64,000 nucleotides of DNA from Vicinamibacterales bacterium (GTDB lineage: Bacteria; Acidobacteriota; Vicinamibacteria; Vicinamibacterales; SCN-69-37), in NCBI GenBank assembly GCA_030827135.1, contig JAURFE010000001.1, positions 1,331,946 through 1,395,945 on the forward strand, read 5' to 3'. The notes under the pieces were generated by a model that worked only from the letters and a program-made list of their open reading frames with translations, was not told where the DNA came from and did no database searches. A program made the translations under genes and the position numbers. Numbering within the stretch: the stretch's first letter is position 1; every line of letters starts with the position of its first letter. This document shows, piece after piece, positions 16,825 through 23,854 of the stretch.

Positions 16825-16836
16825 GGGACTACTGTA
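16825..16836 (-). promoter_or_regulatory. Leaderless-type -10 element of SOD gene
   Basis: TACAGT (16831-16836, minus strand) lies six bases upstream of the ATG at 16824. A double GTGCAC motif is found just upstream (about 16845-16860) and could be an operator. Confidence 0.4.
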
Positions 16837-16921
16837 GTGCTCCGTGCACAGGTGCACAAGGGCGCGAACATCACCGTGGAGACTTGAGTGTGGAGATCTG
16901 ACAGGACGTGAGCTTGGAGGG

Positions 16922-17076
16922 CGTTATTGAGGATTGAGGAGGGAGGATTGGCAATTGTTGGATTGTGGATTGTGGATTGATTGACGAATTGCGGCAATCC
17001 CCCCAATCAATCCCACAATCCGGCAATCGAGCAATTGCCAATCCTCCCTCCTCAATCCTCAATCCTCAATAACTCG
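16922..17076. repeat. Large palindromic GATTGAG heptamer element, copy 2
   Basis: The ends read CGTTATTGAGGATTGAGG and the inverse TCCTCAATAACTCG, with inner arms GGAGGATTGGCAATTG and CAATTGCCAATCCTCC. It shares termini and inner TTGGCAATTG with copy 1 at 3580-3758 but has a different centre. It contains no gene. Its right end provides the TGA stop for the VWFA remnant at 17066. Confidence 0.8.
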
Positions 17077-17206
17077 CTTCTCTCTCATACCCCTTCCTCG
17101 CCCGGATACTAAACGTCCCTGGCCTGGTCACCGATACCTTGACGTCATGCCACCCTGGCGTGTCCACGCCCTTCGGGATATCGCGGAGCACGTAGGCTGA
17201 GCGTGC
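17066..17206 (-). pseudogene. C-terminal remnant of a VWFA-related secreted protein
   Basis: The minus strand encodes SAYVLRDIPKGVDTPGWHDV then KVSVTRPGTFSIRARKGYE, closely resembling the C-terminal ends of the VWFA-related proteins in this window (for example TVRSRQGYR, LTTRARKSYV). No signal peptide or VWFA core precedes it; upstream bases are interrupted by stops and by repeats at 17283. The stop codon comes from the palindromic element. It is most simply a truncated gene. Confidence 0.5.
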
Positions 17207-17282
17207 AGCGCGGTGATGCTGGCGGCCTCCCGGTATTAGACACCGAGACCTGCATGGCGGCCTCAACCCCAGGCCGCCCTAC

Positions 17283-17364
17283 ATGTCCCCAGCCGCCCAT
17301 CCATGTGCCCAACCACCCAGCCGCCCATCCGCCCAGCCGCCCAGCCGCCCAGCCGCCCATCCGC
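17283..17364. repeat. CAGCCGCC/CATCCGCC octamer tandem repeat
   Basis: About ten 8-base units alternate CAGCCGCC and CATCCGCC, with diverged units at the left. The array occupies the promoter region of the AI-2E family transporter up to its -10 box. Shorter arrays of the family are at 11728-11753 and 16084-16121. Confidence 0.75.
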
Positions 17365-17376
17365 TAGACTGGGCGC

Positions 17377-18471
17377 ATGGCCGAAACCCATTTCCGGAAA
17401 GTGTTCCTCCTGCTCATGGTGGGAGCGCTGACGATTGGCTTGATGTATGTCCTGCGCGGCTTCCTGCTGACCATTCTTGTGTCGGCGCTGATGGCCGGGC
17501 TGCTGTATCCAGTTCACACGAATTTGACCCAACGGCTGGGCAATCGGCCCCATCTGGCCGCAGGCATCACGCTGCTGCTCATGTTCGTGCTCATCGTCGG
17601 TCCTCTGCTCGGCATCGTCAGTCTGGTCGTGAGTCAGGCGGCGTCCATCACCGACAACATCCGGCCGGTGGTTGAACGCACGATTAATGAACCCACGTAC
17701 CTCGACCGCGTCCTGCGGGATCTTCCCGGCTATGAATACGTCGCACCCTACCGGCAACAGATTCTGACGACGGCCGGCAATGTGGTGAACTCGATTGGCA
17801 GCTTCCTGATGACGTCGCTGTCGAACACCACGCGCAGCACGGTGTCGTTCCTGTTTCACTTTGTCATCACGCTCTACACAATGTTCTTTCTGCTGCTGGA
17901 TGGCCCACACATGCTGCGCGCCGTGCTTGACCATCTGCCTTTGCACACAAACGAGAAGGATCTCCTGACGGATCGCTTTGTGTCCGTCACGCGCGCCACG
18001 CTCAAGGGCACGATCATCATCGGCATCCTCCAGGGAGCCATGGCGGGGACCGGATTCTGGATCGTCGGCATTCCCAACGCCGCCTTCTGGACCGTGGTCA
18101 TGACCGTGTTATCGATCCTTCCGCTGATCGGATCCGCGCTCATCTGGGTGCCGGCGTCCATCATCCTGTTTGCGTCCGGCGCGGTCACCAAGGCGATCCT
18201 GCTCGCCGGCTTCTGTGCACTCATCGTCGGGTCGGTCGACAACGTGCTCAGGCCCCGGTTGGTCGGACATGACACCAAGATGCACGACATCGTGATTCTC
18301 TTCTCCACTCTCGGAGGCCTCGCGGTCATCGGTCCCCTCGGCTTCATCCTTGGACCTGTGCTCGCCGGACTCTTCGTCACCGGTTGGCAGATCTTCGGCA
18401 TGGCGTTTCGAGACGAACTCGTCGACGGGATGCCGCACATCCTCACGGCAGAGGGCAAGGACGCGGACTAA
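17377..18471 (+). CDS. AI-2E family transporter (PerM-like membrane protein)
   Basis: The 364-residue protein has about eight hydrophobic segments and the family's conserved C-terminal region, including a DNVLRPRLVG segment (near residue 288) and FSTLGGLAVIGPLGFILGP. Members include TqsA (autoinducer-2 export) and sodium/proton antiporter-like proteins; the substrate cannot be told from sequence. TAGACT sits exactly six bases before the ATG, with no Shine-Dalgarno. The stop TAA is followed directly by the left arm of a repeat-bounded element. Confidence 0.85.
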   Translation: MAETHFRKVFLLLMVGALTIGLMYVLRGFLLTILVSALMAGLLYPVHTNLTQRLGNRPHLAAGITLLLMFVLIVGPLLGIVSLVVSQAASITDNIRPVVERTINEPTYLDRVLRDLPGYEYVAPYRQQILTTAGNVVNSIGSFLMTSLSNTTRSTVSFLFHFVITLYTMFFLLLDGPHMLRAVLDHLPLHTNEKDLLTDRFVSVTRATLKGTIIIGILQGAMAGTGFWIVGIPNAAFWTVVMTVLSILPLIGSALIWVPASIILFASGAVTKAILLAGFCALIVGSVDNVLRPRLVGHDTKMHDIVILFSTLGGLAVIGPLGFILGPVLAGLFVTGWQIFGMAFRDELVDGMPHILTAEGKDAD

Positions 18472-18602
18472 AGGGGTCCAGGGGTCCACAGGCATTTGAT
18501 GCGTACGTGGGCGGTGCGCGGTACGCAAGTTTTTCAACACGTCCGCAGGAGTCGAAGGAATTCGGCTGCTATTCGTGGCATGGCGGTTGAATGTGCCACT
18601 GC

Positions 18603-19016
18603 ATGGGTGTGAAGCGACTCGAGGACCTTGCAGCATTCCAGTTGGCAGTCTCATTCAAGCTCGATGTGTATCGGCTTGTGCGGGAGCATCCGAAGGCTGA
18701 ACACAACTGGGCGTTCCGTGATCAGCTCTTTGGCTCTGCATCGAGCGTGGAATCAGCGATTACTGAAGGCTGGAAACGGTACAACGCTGCGGAGATGGCG
18801 ACGTTTCTCCGCTATGCGCGTGCATCGCTGGCTGAGGCTGAACGCTGGTTGCACGACGGCGTCGCGAGGGGCTACTACCCTTCCGCTGAATTGGAGTCGG
18901 CCCTTGAGCACGCCGGCCGGTGCGGCGCCGCGGTCACGAACTTGTGGAAAAGCCTTCAGCCCTTCATCAACGAAAAGAAAAAACGGGGTCGAAGGCGACA
19001 GCCTCCGACCCCGTAG
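18603..19016 (+). CDS. Four-helix-bundle protein (23S rRNA intervening-sequence/S23 type)
   Basis: The 137-residue protein matches the TIGR02436/PF05635 family: MGVKRLEDLAAFQLAVSFKL at the start and SVESAITEGWKRYNAAEM in the middle, followed by FLRYARASLAEAERW. Homologues are encoded in 23S rRNA intervening sequences and include Avd of diversity-generating retroelements; the biochemical role is unknown. No rRNA or reverse transcriptase gene is near. The last dozen residues (KKRGRRRQPPTP) are read through a strong hairpin that is a terminator on the opposite strand. A second family member is at 38877. Confidence 0.8.
   Translation: MGVKRLEDLAAFQLAVSFKLDVYRLVREHPKAEHNWAFRDQLFGSASSVESAITEGWKRYNAAEMATFLRYARASLAEAERWLHDGVARGYYPSAELESALEHAGRCGAAVTNLWKSLQPFINEKKKRGRRRQPPTP
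18978..19013 (-). terminator. Intrinsic terminator for the minus-strand gene, inside element A
   Basis: On the minus strand a 13-position stem (CGGGGTCGGAGGC and its inverse, one mismatch, loop of four bases) is followed by TTTTTTCTTTT. It should end transcripts from the secreted-protein gene at 19082. The same bases encode the end of the four-helix-bundle protein on the plus strand. Confidence 0.75.
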
Positions 19017-19078
19017 GACTCCTGGACCACTGGACCCCTGGACTCCTGTCCTCCTGGACCCTGGACTCCTGGACCCGA
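19017..19078. repeat. GGACTCCT/GGACCCCT octamer array
   Basis: Eight units of the GGACTCCT family fill the gap between the four-helix-bundle stop codon and the convergent gene's stop at 19082. Confidence 0.7.
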
Positions 19079-19081
19079 GAG

Positions 19082-19804
19082 TTACTTGGTGATGGTCAGT
19101 CCCGTGACGACGACGTCCATGTTGTGACCGATGCGAAGCCCGACGATGCCGTCGGTTGAGGGAAGTTTGCCGGCGCCGACCACGTCGGTAACCGGGTAGG
19201 TGGCGACATCGGTGCCATTGATGTTGCAGGTGATGTTGCCGCCACGCACGCTGAGGGATATGTCCTGCGTGACGGTGCCGTCAGGACCGGCCTTGCGGAT
19301 CGCTTCGTTGGCGGTGCCGCGGTTGCCGCCGAGACGGAAGATGCCGTTGGTCGCGTCAGGCGCGAAGCCGCGCATGATGAACGTCCCGTTGCCGTACGCC
19401 GAGCAATAGAGCAATGTCGCCTTCGGCGTATCGAGGTCCTTGCCGCCGATGAACAGCCCGTACGGATGCGGATGGTTGCTGTGCTTCAGGTGATTGGATT
19501 CGGCGAACGTGGCCTTCGCGGTGAAGTCGCCGTTGCCGACATGTGCGGTGTTCCAGTAGATGTTGTTCGGTCCGGCATTGATCGTGATGGTCGAGCCACT
19601 GGCAACGAACTTGGAGTCGTTGATCGACCGGCCCTGCTTAAGCGAACCGGCGTCGATGACATTGCCCTTCCATCCGGCACCGGTGATACCCCCACCCGGC
19701 ACGACGCGGTCGGGATCCCCCTGACGCGCGTCGACACTGGACGCGAGCACTCCCACGGCGAGTGCAATTGTTGCGACGGACACAAAGCGTTTGACCTGAC
19801 CCAT
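19082..19804 (-). CDS. Secreted protein of unknown function, probable concanavalin/LamG-like fold
   Basis: This 240-residue protein has a signal peptide (residues 1-26, ending VDARQ) after a very strong ribosome site (AGGAGGAG, nine bases before the ATG). The mature part is beta-rich, with GSTITINAGPNNIYWN, then a possible sugar- or ligand-binding region SNHLKHSNHPHPYGLFIGGKD and CNINGTDVATYPVT. This pattern resembles DUF1080/3-keto-disaccharide-hydrolase-like jelly-roll folds, but no catalytic motif is clear. It lies directly downstream of the glutaminyl cyclase gene, on the same strand. Confidence 0.6.
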   Translation of the reverse strand: MGQVKRFVSVATIALAVGVLASSVDARQGDPDRVVPGGGITGAGWKGNVIDAGSLKQGRSINDSKFVASGSTITINAGPNNIYWNTAHVGNGDFTAKATFAESNHLKHSNHPHPYGLFIGGKDLDTPKATLLYCSAYGNGTFIMRGFAPDATNGIFRLGGNRGTANEAIRKAGPDGTVTQDISLSVRGGNITCNINGTDVATYPVTDVVGAGKLPSTDGIVGLRIGHNMDVVVTGLTITK

Positions 19805-19832
19805 GGGCTCTACTCCTCCTGATACCTTCGCA

Positions 19833-20603
19833 CTATTTGATTGCGATCTGATAGACCTTCGGCCACTTCTTCCCGGTGACAAAAATCCGCTTGCCGGCCG
19901 CGTCGTACGCGATCCCGTTGAGCACGTCGGCGTCCGGCGTGCGCTGATAAAGCGGCCACACATTCGACAAATCGAGCCAGCCGGTAACAACGCCGGTGGA
20001 GGGGTTGATGCGGGCGATGCGATCGGTGGTCCAGACGTTGGCCCAGATTTCGCCTTCCACCCATTCCAACTCGTTCAACTGCGACACGGGACGTCCCGCG
20101 TCGGTCACGGTCAGGCCGCGCAGCACCTTCTGTGTCTTCGGATCCAGCCAGAACAGTTTCTCGCTGCCGTCACTCATCACAAGGCCGCCCTTCACGTCGT
20201 AGGCGATCCCCCAGCCTTCGGTGGCGTACGTAAACGTCCGTTTCGGGGCGAAGGTCTTGCGGTCGTAGACGAAGCCGATGTTGTGCTGCCAGGTCAGCTG
20301 CAGCAGTTCGTCACCCACAAGCGCCAGGCCTTCGGCGAAGTACTTCGCCTCCACGGCCCGGCGCTGCAGCACCTTGCCTGTGGCAATCTCGACGCGGCGT
20401 AGAGAAGACTGCCCCTCCAGTCCTGTGCTCTCGTAGAACTCGCCATCGACGTAGACCAGCCCCTGCGTGAACGCACTCGGGTCGTGGGGGAACGTCTGCA
20501 CCACCGTCACCCCGCGAACCGGCGCCGCTTGCCGCTGGGCCTGCACCGTCGGCATCACACACAGCCCCGCCACCAGGCCATACATCAGCACTCGCATTCT
20601 CAT
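19833..20603 (-). CDS. Glutaminyl-peptide cyclotransferase (plant/bacterial QC type)
   Basis: The 256-residue protein has a signal peptide and the beta-propeller glutamine cyclotransferase fold: FPHDPSAFTQGLVYVDGEFY, ESTGLEGQSSLRRVE, YATEGWGIAYDVKGGLVMSD and QLNELEWVEGEIWANVW. The enzyme turns N-terminal glutamine into pyroglutamate, protecting secreted proteins. The ATG overlaps the TGA of the SDR gene upstream (ATGA, 20600-20603), indicating translational coupling. Confidence 0.92.
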   Translation of the reverse strand: MRMRVLMYGLVAGLCVMPTVQAQRQAAPVRGVTVVQTFPHDPSAFTQGLVYVDGEFYESTGLEGQSSLRRVEIATGKVLQRRAVEAKYFAEGLALVGDELLQLTWQHNIGFVYDRKTFAPKRTFTYATEGWGIAYDVKGGLVMSDGSEKLFWLDPKTQKVLRGLTVTDAGRPVSQLNELEWVEGEIWANVWTTDRIARINPSTGVVTGWLDLSNVWPLYQRTPDADVLNGIAYDAAGKRIFVTGKKWPKVYQIAIK

Positions 20604-21514
20604 GAGATGTTCAGCCTACCGGAACTTGGGCCGCCGTGCACGGGCAGGGCCGCTTGTATCAACCGTTCACTTTCGCGCCACAAATGTGCGGCCGCCTCGG
20701 GGTCCCGGGCCGCCGGTGCGGCCTCACTCTGGTCCAATCGATCGAAGTACTGCCCCGTGAGGCCGGCCAGATCGGACCGCGTCGCCAGTGCCACGATCGG
20801 CGCCGCTCCTTCGGGGACCGTGATGAACGTCCGGCTCAGCCAGTACCTGATGATGGGCTTCGCCCATCCCGGCGCTCCGGACCAGATGTTGGTCGCCACA
20901 CGTCCGGGGTGAACACTGTTCGACGTCACTAGGGTGTCCGGAAGCCGGCGCGCCTGCTCGGACGCAAACAGCACGTTCGCCAGCTTCGATCGCGCATATG
21001 CACGCAGGATCTGATAACCCCGTTCGAACCCCAGATCGGTGAAGTCCATCGTGCCCTTGCAATGCCGGGCGGACGCGACCGTGATGATGCGCGCCGGCGC
21101 ACTCGCGCGCAGAAGCGGCAGCAGCCGTTGCGTGAGCAGGAACGGCGCGAGGTGGTTGACCGCAAACGTGGCTTCATAACCATCTGCCGTGAGTGTGCGT
21201 CTCGCAAACACGCTGCCCGCGTTGTTGACCAGCACATGCAACGCAGGAACATCCCGAAGGATGGCGTCCGCAAGCTGGTCCACCGCACGCAGAGACGAGA
21301 AGTCGCACACGTAGGAAACCGGACGATGGCGCTCGCCATACGGCAGCCCACCCGCCCGGGCTTCGATCACGCCCAGGGCCATCGACACCTTGCCGGCATT
21401 CCGGCCGACGATGATGACCCGGGCGCCCTGGGATGCAAGGACGGCGGCAGCCTCAAGCCCGATGCCGGACGTGCCCCCCGTGATGAGGACGGTTTTTTCG
21501 TGAGTCAACCACAT
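20600..21514 (-). CDS. Short-chain dehydrogenase/reductase, retinol-dehydrogenase-like
   Basis: A classical SDR of about 304 residues: TGGTSGIG cofactor motif near residue 11, NNAG (LVNNAGSVF), an active-site region with YARSK (AYARSKLANV) where Tyr and Lys are catalytic, and a serine in IITVASARH. The SDR subgroup with SVHPGRVATNIW and a long C-terminus resembles retinol dehydrogenases and WW-domain oxidoreductases; the substrate is unknown. The start at 21514 is preferred because the alternative at 21538 lies within the divergent-promoter palindrome. Confidence 0.85.
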   Translation of the reverse strand: MWLTHEKTVLITGGTSGIGLEAAAVLASQGARVIIVGRNAGKVSMALGVIEARAGGLPYGERHRPVSYVCDFSSLRAVDQLADAILRDVPALHVLVNNAGSVFARRTLTADGYEATFAVNHLAPFLLTQRLLPLLRASAPARIITVASARHCKGTMDFTDLGFERGYQILRAYARSKLANVLFASEQARRLPDTLVTSNSVHPGRVATNIWSGAPGWAKPIIRYWLSRTFITVPEGAAPIVALATRSDLAGLTGQYFDRLDQSEAAPAARDPEAAAHLWRESERLIQAALPVHGGPSSGRLNIS

Positions 21515-21524
21515 GGGAACCCTG

Positions 21525-21543
21525 GGATTATGAGTCATAATCC
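21525..21543. promoter_or_regulatory. Symmetric divergent promoter palindrome
   Basis: GGATTATGAGTCATAATCC is a perfect palindrome apart from its central base. Each arm contains CATAAT on one strand. The plus-strand CATAAT lies seven bases before the DUF1028 ATG at 21549. The minus-strand CATAAT lies 12 bases before the SDR ATG at 21514. One symmetric site could therefore be the -10 element in both directions and an operator at once. Confidence 0.6.
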
Positions 21544-21548
21544 GCCGC

Positions 21549-22394
21549 ATGCGTCGAACCCTGACTGCTCTCACCGTGCTTCTGGCGTGTTTACTGCCGG
21601 CCACGGCATCCGCCACCTGGTCAATCATTGCCGTGGACCTCTCCACCCGGCGCGTCGTCATCGCCTCGGCCACCTGTGTGAATCAGCACGACATGTTCCT
21701 GATGGGGGTGCAGGCGGTGGTGGTGCCGGGCATCGGCGTAGCCGCATGCCAGGCCAGTGTGGATGGCACCAAACAGAATCAGATGCTGGTGTTCCGTGAG
21801 TTGCAGAAGGGCACGGACCCGAAACAGATCATCGAACTGCTGAGCGCTGACCCCGCGTTTCAGTCACGGCAGTTCGGCATTCTTGATTTGAAGGGGCGGT
21901 CGGCGGGTCATACGGGCCTGACCAACGGCTACGTCGGGCAGGACATTCAGGGCCGCGTGCCTGGCACCGACATCTACTACTCGATTCAAGGCAACATCCT
22001 GCGTCCGGGCCAGGTTGTGCCCAACGCGGAAGTCGCCTTCCTCAAGACCTCCGGCGCCATCACCGATCGGGTGATGGCGGCGATGGAAGCCGCCGACAAC
22101 TCGGGTGGTGACGGCCGGTGCTCGTGTCCACCGCCACCTGCGGACGGATCGAAGCCGGCGATTGCGTGTGACGGCAAGACCTCCCATGTGGCCTACATCC
22201 TGATGGCCGAGGCCACGGACACCAACGGCGAATCGCACAATGACGGCAAGTACGCGATGTATCTCACCGTCTCTCAGCCCGGCGACAACCGCGGCCCGGG
22301 CGCGATCCGCGAGGGCGAAAATCTGAATCCCGTGAAGACGCTGCGCATGCGCTACGACGTCTGGCGCAAGACGCAGCCGGCCACATTTCGATAG
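21549..22394 (+). CDS. Secreted DUF1028 domain-containing protein
   Basis: After a signal peptide (residues 1-22) the mature protein begins TWSIIAVDLSTRRVVIASATC, typical of DUF1028, an Ntn-hydrolase-like family in which the residue exposed by processing may act as nucleophile. The family signature continues with GIGVAACQASVD and SAGHTGLTNGYVGQDIQGRV. A C-terminal insertion has a Cys-rich segment (CSCPPPPADG). Function is not established. It is 15 bases before the PEBP-like gene. Confidence 0.85.
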   Translation: MRRTLTALTVLLACLLPATASATWSIIAVDLSTRRVVIASATCVNQHDMFLMGVQAVVVPGIGVAACQASVDGTKQNQMLVFRELQKGTDPKQIIELLSADPAFQSRQFGILDLKGRSAGHTGLTNGYVGQDIQGRVPGTDIYYSIQGNILRPGQVVPNAEVAFLKTSGAITDRVMAAMEAADNSGGDGRCSCPPPPADGSKPAIACDGKTSHVAYILMAEATDTNGESHNDGKYAMYLTVSQPGDNRGPGAIREGENLNPVKTLRMRYDVWRKTQPATFR

Positions 22395-22409
22395 GGACGG
22401 GTGCCACGC

Positions 22410-23063
22410 ATGTTCACACGACGATTCGCCATAGCCGCCGCCCTCGTCTTCACCGCGGTCGCGCTGATCCCCGCGCAGGCGCCTCCTCCTTCTGGTGCGC
22501 AAACCACCACACAACCGGCCGGCCAGCGCGGCGGTGCCGGCGGCCGCGGGAGGGGCGCGATGCAGATCATGACGCTCACCGCGCCGTGGGCGCCTGGTGC
22601 GGAGATTCCGCTCAAACACACTCAAGTGGGCGATGAGATTTCACCAGCGTTGAGCTGGACCAACGTGCCGGAGGCCGCCGGCAGCTTCGTCTTACTGGTG
22701 CACGACGTGTCGGCCCCGGTGACCCCCGGCACAGACGACCTCCTCCATTGGCTTGTGTGGAACATCCCTGGGACCTCGCGGTCGTTGCCGGAGGGCATGC
22801 CGCAGGGTCCCGAGTTGCCTGACGGCACGCGTCAGATCAGCGTGACGGGGCCGAACTATCGCGGCCCCGGCGCGGCGGCGGCAGGCCCGCCGCACGTCTA
22901 CGTGTTCGAACTGTACGCGCTCGACGGCATGCTCGACATTCCGGCGCTCGGCCCCGAGGGAGCCACTGTCGCCCAGACACGCGCCGCGGTGATGGCCGCG
23001 ATGGCCGGCCGTGTGCGCGGCAAAGCCGTGACTGCGGGCACGTTCAAACGGAAGGGTACGTAG
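22410..23063 (+). CDS. YbhB/YbcL-type PEBP (Raf kinase inhibitor-like) protein, secreted
   Basis: The 217-residue protein has a signal peptide (residues 1-22), a Gly/Arg-rich linker and the bacterial PEBP domain: ISPALSWTNVPEAAGSFVLL, VHDVSAPV, LLHWLVWNIPG, and GPPHVYVFELYALDG. Members bind small ligands or inhibit proteases; here the target is unknown. A GTG at 22401 is an alternative start. The TAG stop lies inside a CGTAGGGC palindromic repeat. Confidence 0.88.
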   Translation: MFTRRFAIAAALVFTAVALIPAQAPPPSGAQTTTQPAGQRGGAGGRGRGAMQIMTLTAPWAPGAEIPLKHTQVGDEISPALSWTNVPEAAGSFVLLVHDVSAPVTPGTDDLLHWLVWNIPGTSRSLPEGMPQGPELPDGTRQISVTGPNYRGPGAAAAGPPHVYVFELYALDGMLDIPALGPEGATVAQTRAAVMAAMAGRVRGKAVTAGTFKRKGT

Positions 23064-23120
23064 GGCCCGCTGAACTGCAGCGGGCCACCCATGGCGCGCT
23101 CAAGTTCAGCGCGCCCTACG
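23059..23120. repeat. Pair of CGTAGGGC palindromic repeats in inverted orientation
   Basis: CGTAGGGCCCGCTGAACTGC (23059 onward) and the inverse copy GGCGCGCTCAAGTTCAGCGC with GCCCTACG (ending 23120) face each other between two convergent genes. The first copy supplies the TAG stop of the PEBP gene. Confidence 0.7.
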
Positions 23121-23166
23121 TACCCAGCGCACCCTACGCAGACCCGTCTCTACGTCTCTCTCTGGA

Positions 23167-23799
23167 TTACTGATAACCCCACGGTGCCGGGGGGGGATCG
23201 ATCGGGCGCGAGAGGTCAAACGCCAATCGCACCGAGTGGCCCATCGTCGGCCAATGCACGCCGTAGTGGAAGGTCTTGTCGTCCACGAAGTGCATGAACC
23301 AGAAATTGTCTGACCGGAGCGGGAGGATCGACGCGGTGTGCGCGTCAGCCTTGAAGATCTGTCGATTCGGCAGGCCGGGCAGCGGCGCGTCACCGCCGTA
23401 CTGCGAAATCCTGTCTTCGGTGCCGTCCTCGTGACGATGGTCGTGCTTCAGGCGTAGCGTGTTGTCAGTCCAGGTGAGGATCCAGTTGCGCGAACGGTCG
23501 TCATTTTCGTGCAGGGCGATGTGGATCCTGTCGTCTGAACACTCCCGGAAGTGCGCCACCAGCACCCGGCCCTCAAGCCCGGCGCGATAGTACTCCGTCG
23601 TGTCGTCCACACTGCCGGGGAATGCCTTGCCGCAGTGTGACTGCAGCGTGGCCCAGAACGCCTTCTGCTCGACAGAGGGGCCCACGATTGGGGGTGGTCC
23701 ATCCGGAGCCTCGCTGCACGCAGCACCCACGATGAGCGCGGCACCCACAAACACGATGGACATCAAGTGCGAGCGGCCGTATGCGGATGCGCTGAACAT
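23167..23799 (-). CDS. Conserved lipoprotein of unknown function
   Basis: The N-terminus has a lipobox (ALIVGAACSEA), so this is a lipoprotein of about 180 mature residues. The body has the recurring pattern FWATLQSHCGKAFPGSV, VLVAHFRECSDDRIHIALHE, WILTWTDNTLRLKHDHRHED, GTEDRISQYGG. I recognise this as a conserved uncharacterised family of secreted bacterial proteins but know no function for it. Two conserved cysteines may form a disulfide. TACACT lies six bases before the ATG at 23799 and decides this start. Confidence 0.65.
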   Translation of the reverse strand: MFSASAYGRSHLMSIVFVGAALIVGAACSEAPDGPPPIVGPSVEQKAFWATLQSHCGKAFPGSVDDTTEYYRAGLEGRVLVAHFRECSDDRIHIALHENDDRSRNWILTWTDNTLRLKHDHRHEDGTEDRISQYGGDAPLPGLPNRQIFKADAHTASILPLRSDNFWFMHFVDDKTFHYGVHWPTMGHSVRLAFDLSRPIDPPPAPWGYQ

Positions 23800-23811
23800 G
23801 CTCCAAGTGTA
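23800..23811 (-). promoter_or_regulatory. Leaderless-type -10 element of lipoprotein gene
   Basis: TACACT (23806-23811, minus strand), then TGGAGC, then the ATG at 23799. The GGAG in the spacer is one base from the ATG, too close to serve as a ribosome site. Confidence 0.4.
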
Positions 23812-23854
23812 CACGCCGGCATGTTCCACGCCGCGCGCGGCGAGGCGTGCACCC

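Larger units (their letters stand above)
18472..19079. mobile_element. Repeat-bounded element carrying a four-helix-bundle gene (element A)
   Basis: The left end (18472-18489) has AGGGGTCCAGGGGTCCAC. The right end (19017-19078) has the same 8-base unit in the opposite orientation (GGACTCCTGGACCACTGG and further copies). Between them is one gene for an S23/IVP-type four-helix-bundle protein. The element exactly fills the space between the stop codons of two convergent genes (18471 and 19082). The organisation parallels the element at 38767-39343. Mobility is inferred. Confidence 0.45.

Noticed and set aside
17283-17364. CRISPR-like array
   Set aside because: Units are 8 bases long and directly adjacent, without spacers; no cas genes are near.
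18603-19016. Diversity-generating retroelement (Avd-like protein)
   Set aside because: No reverse transcriptase, template repeat or variable-repeat target is found in the neighbourhood; homology to Avd alone is not evidence for one.
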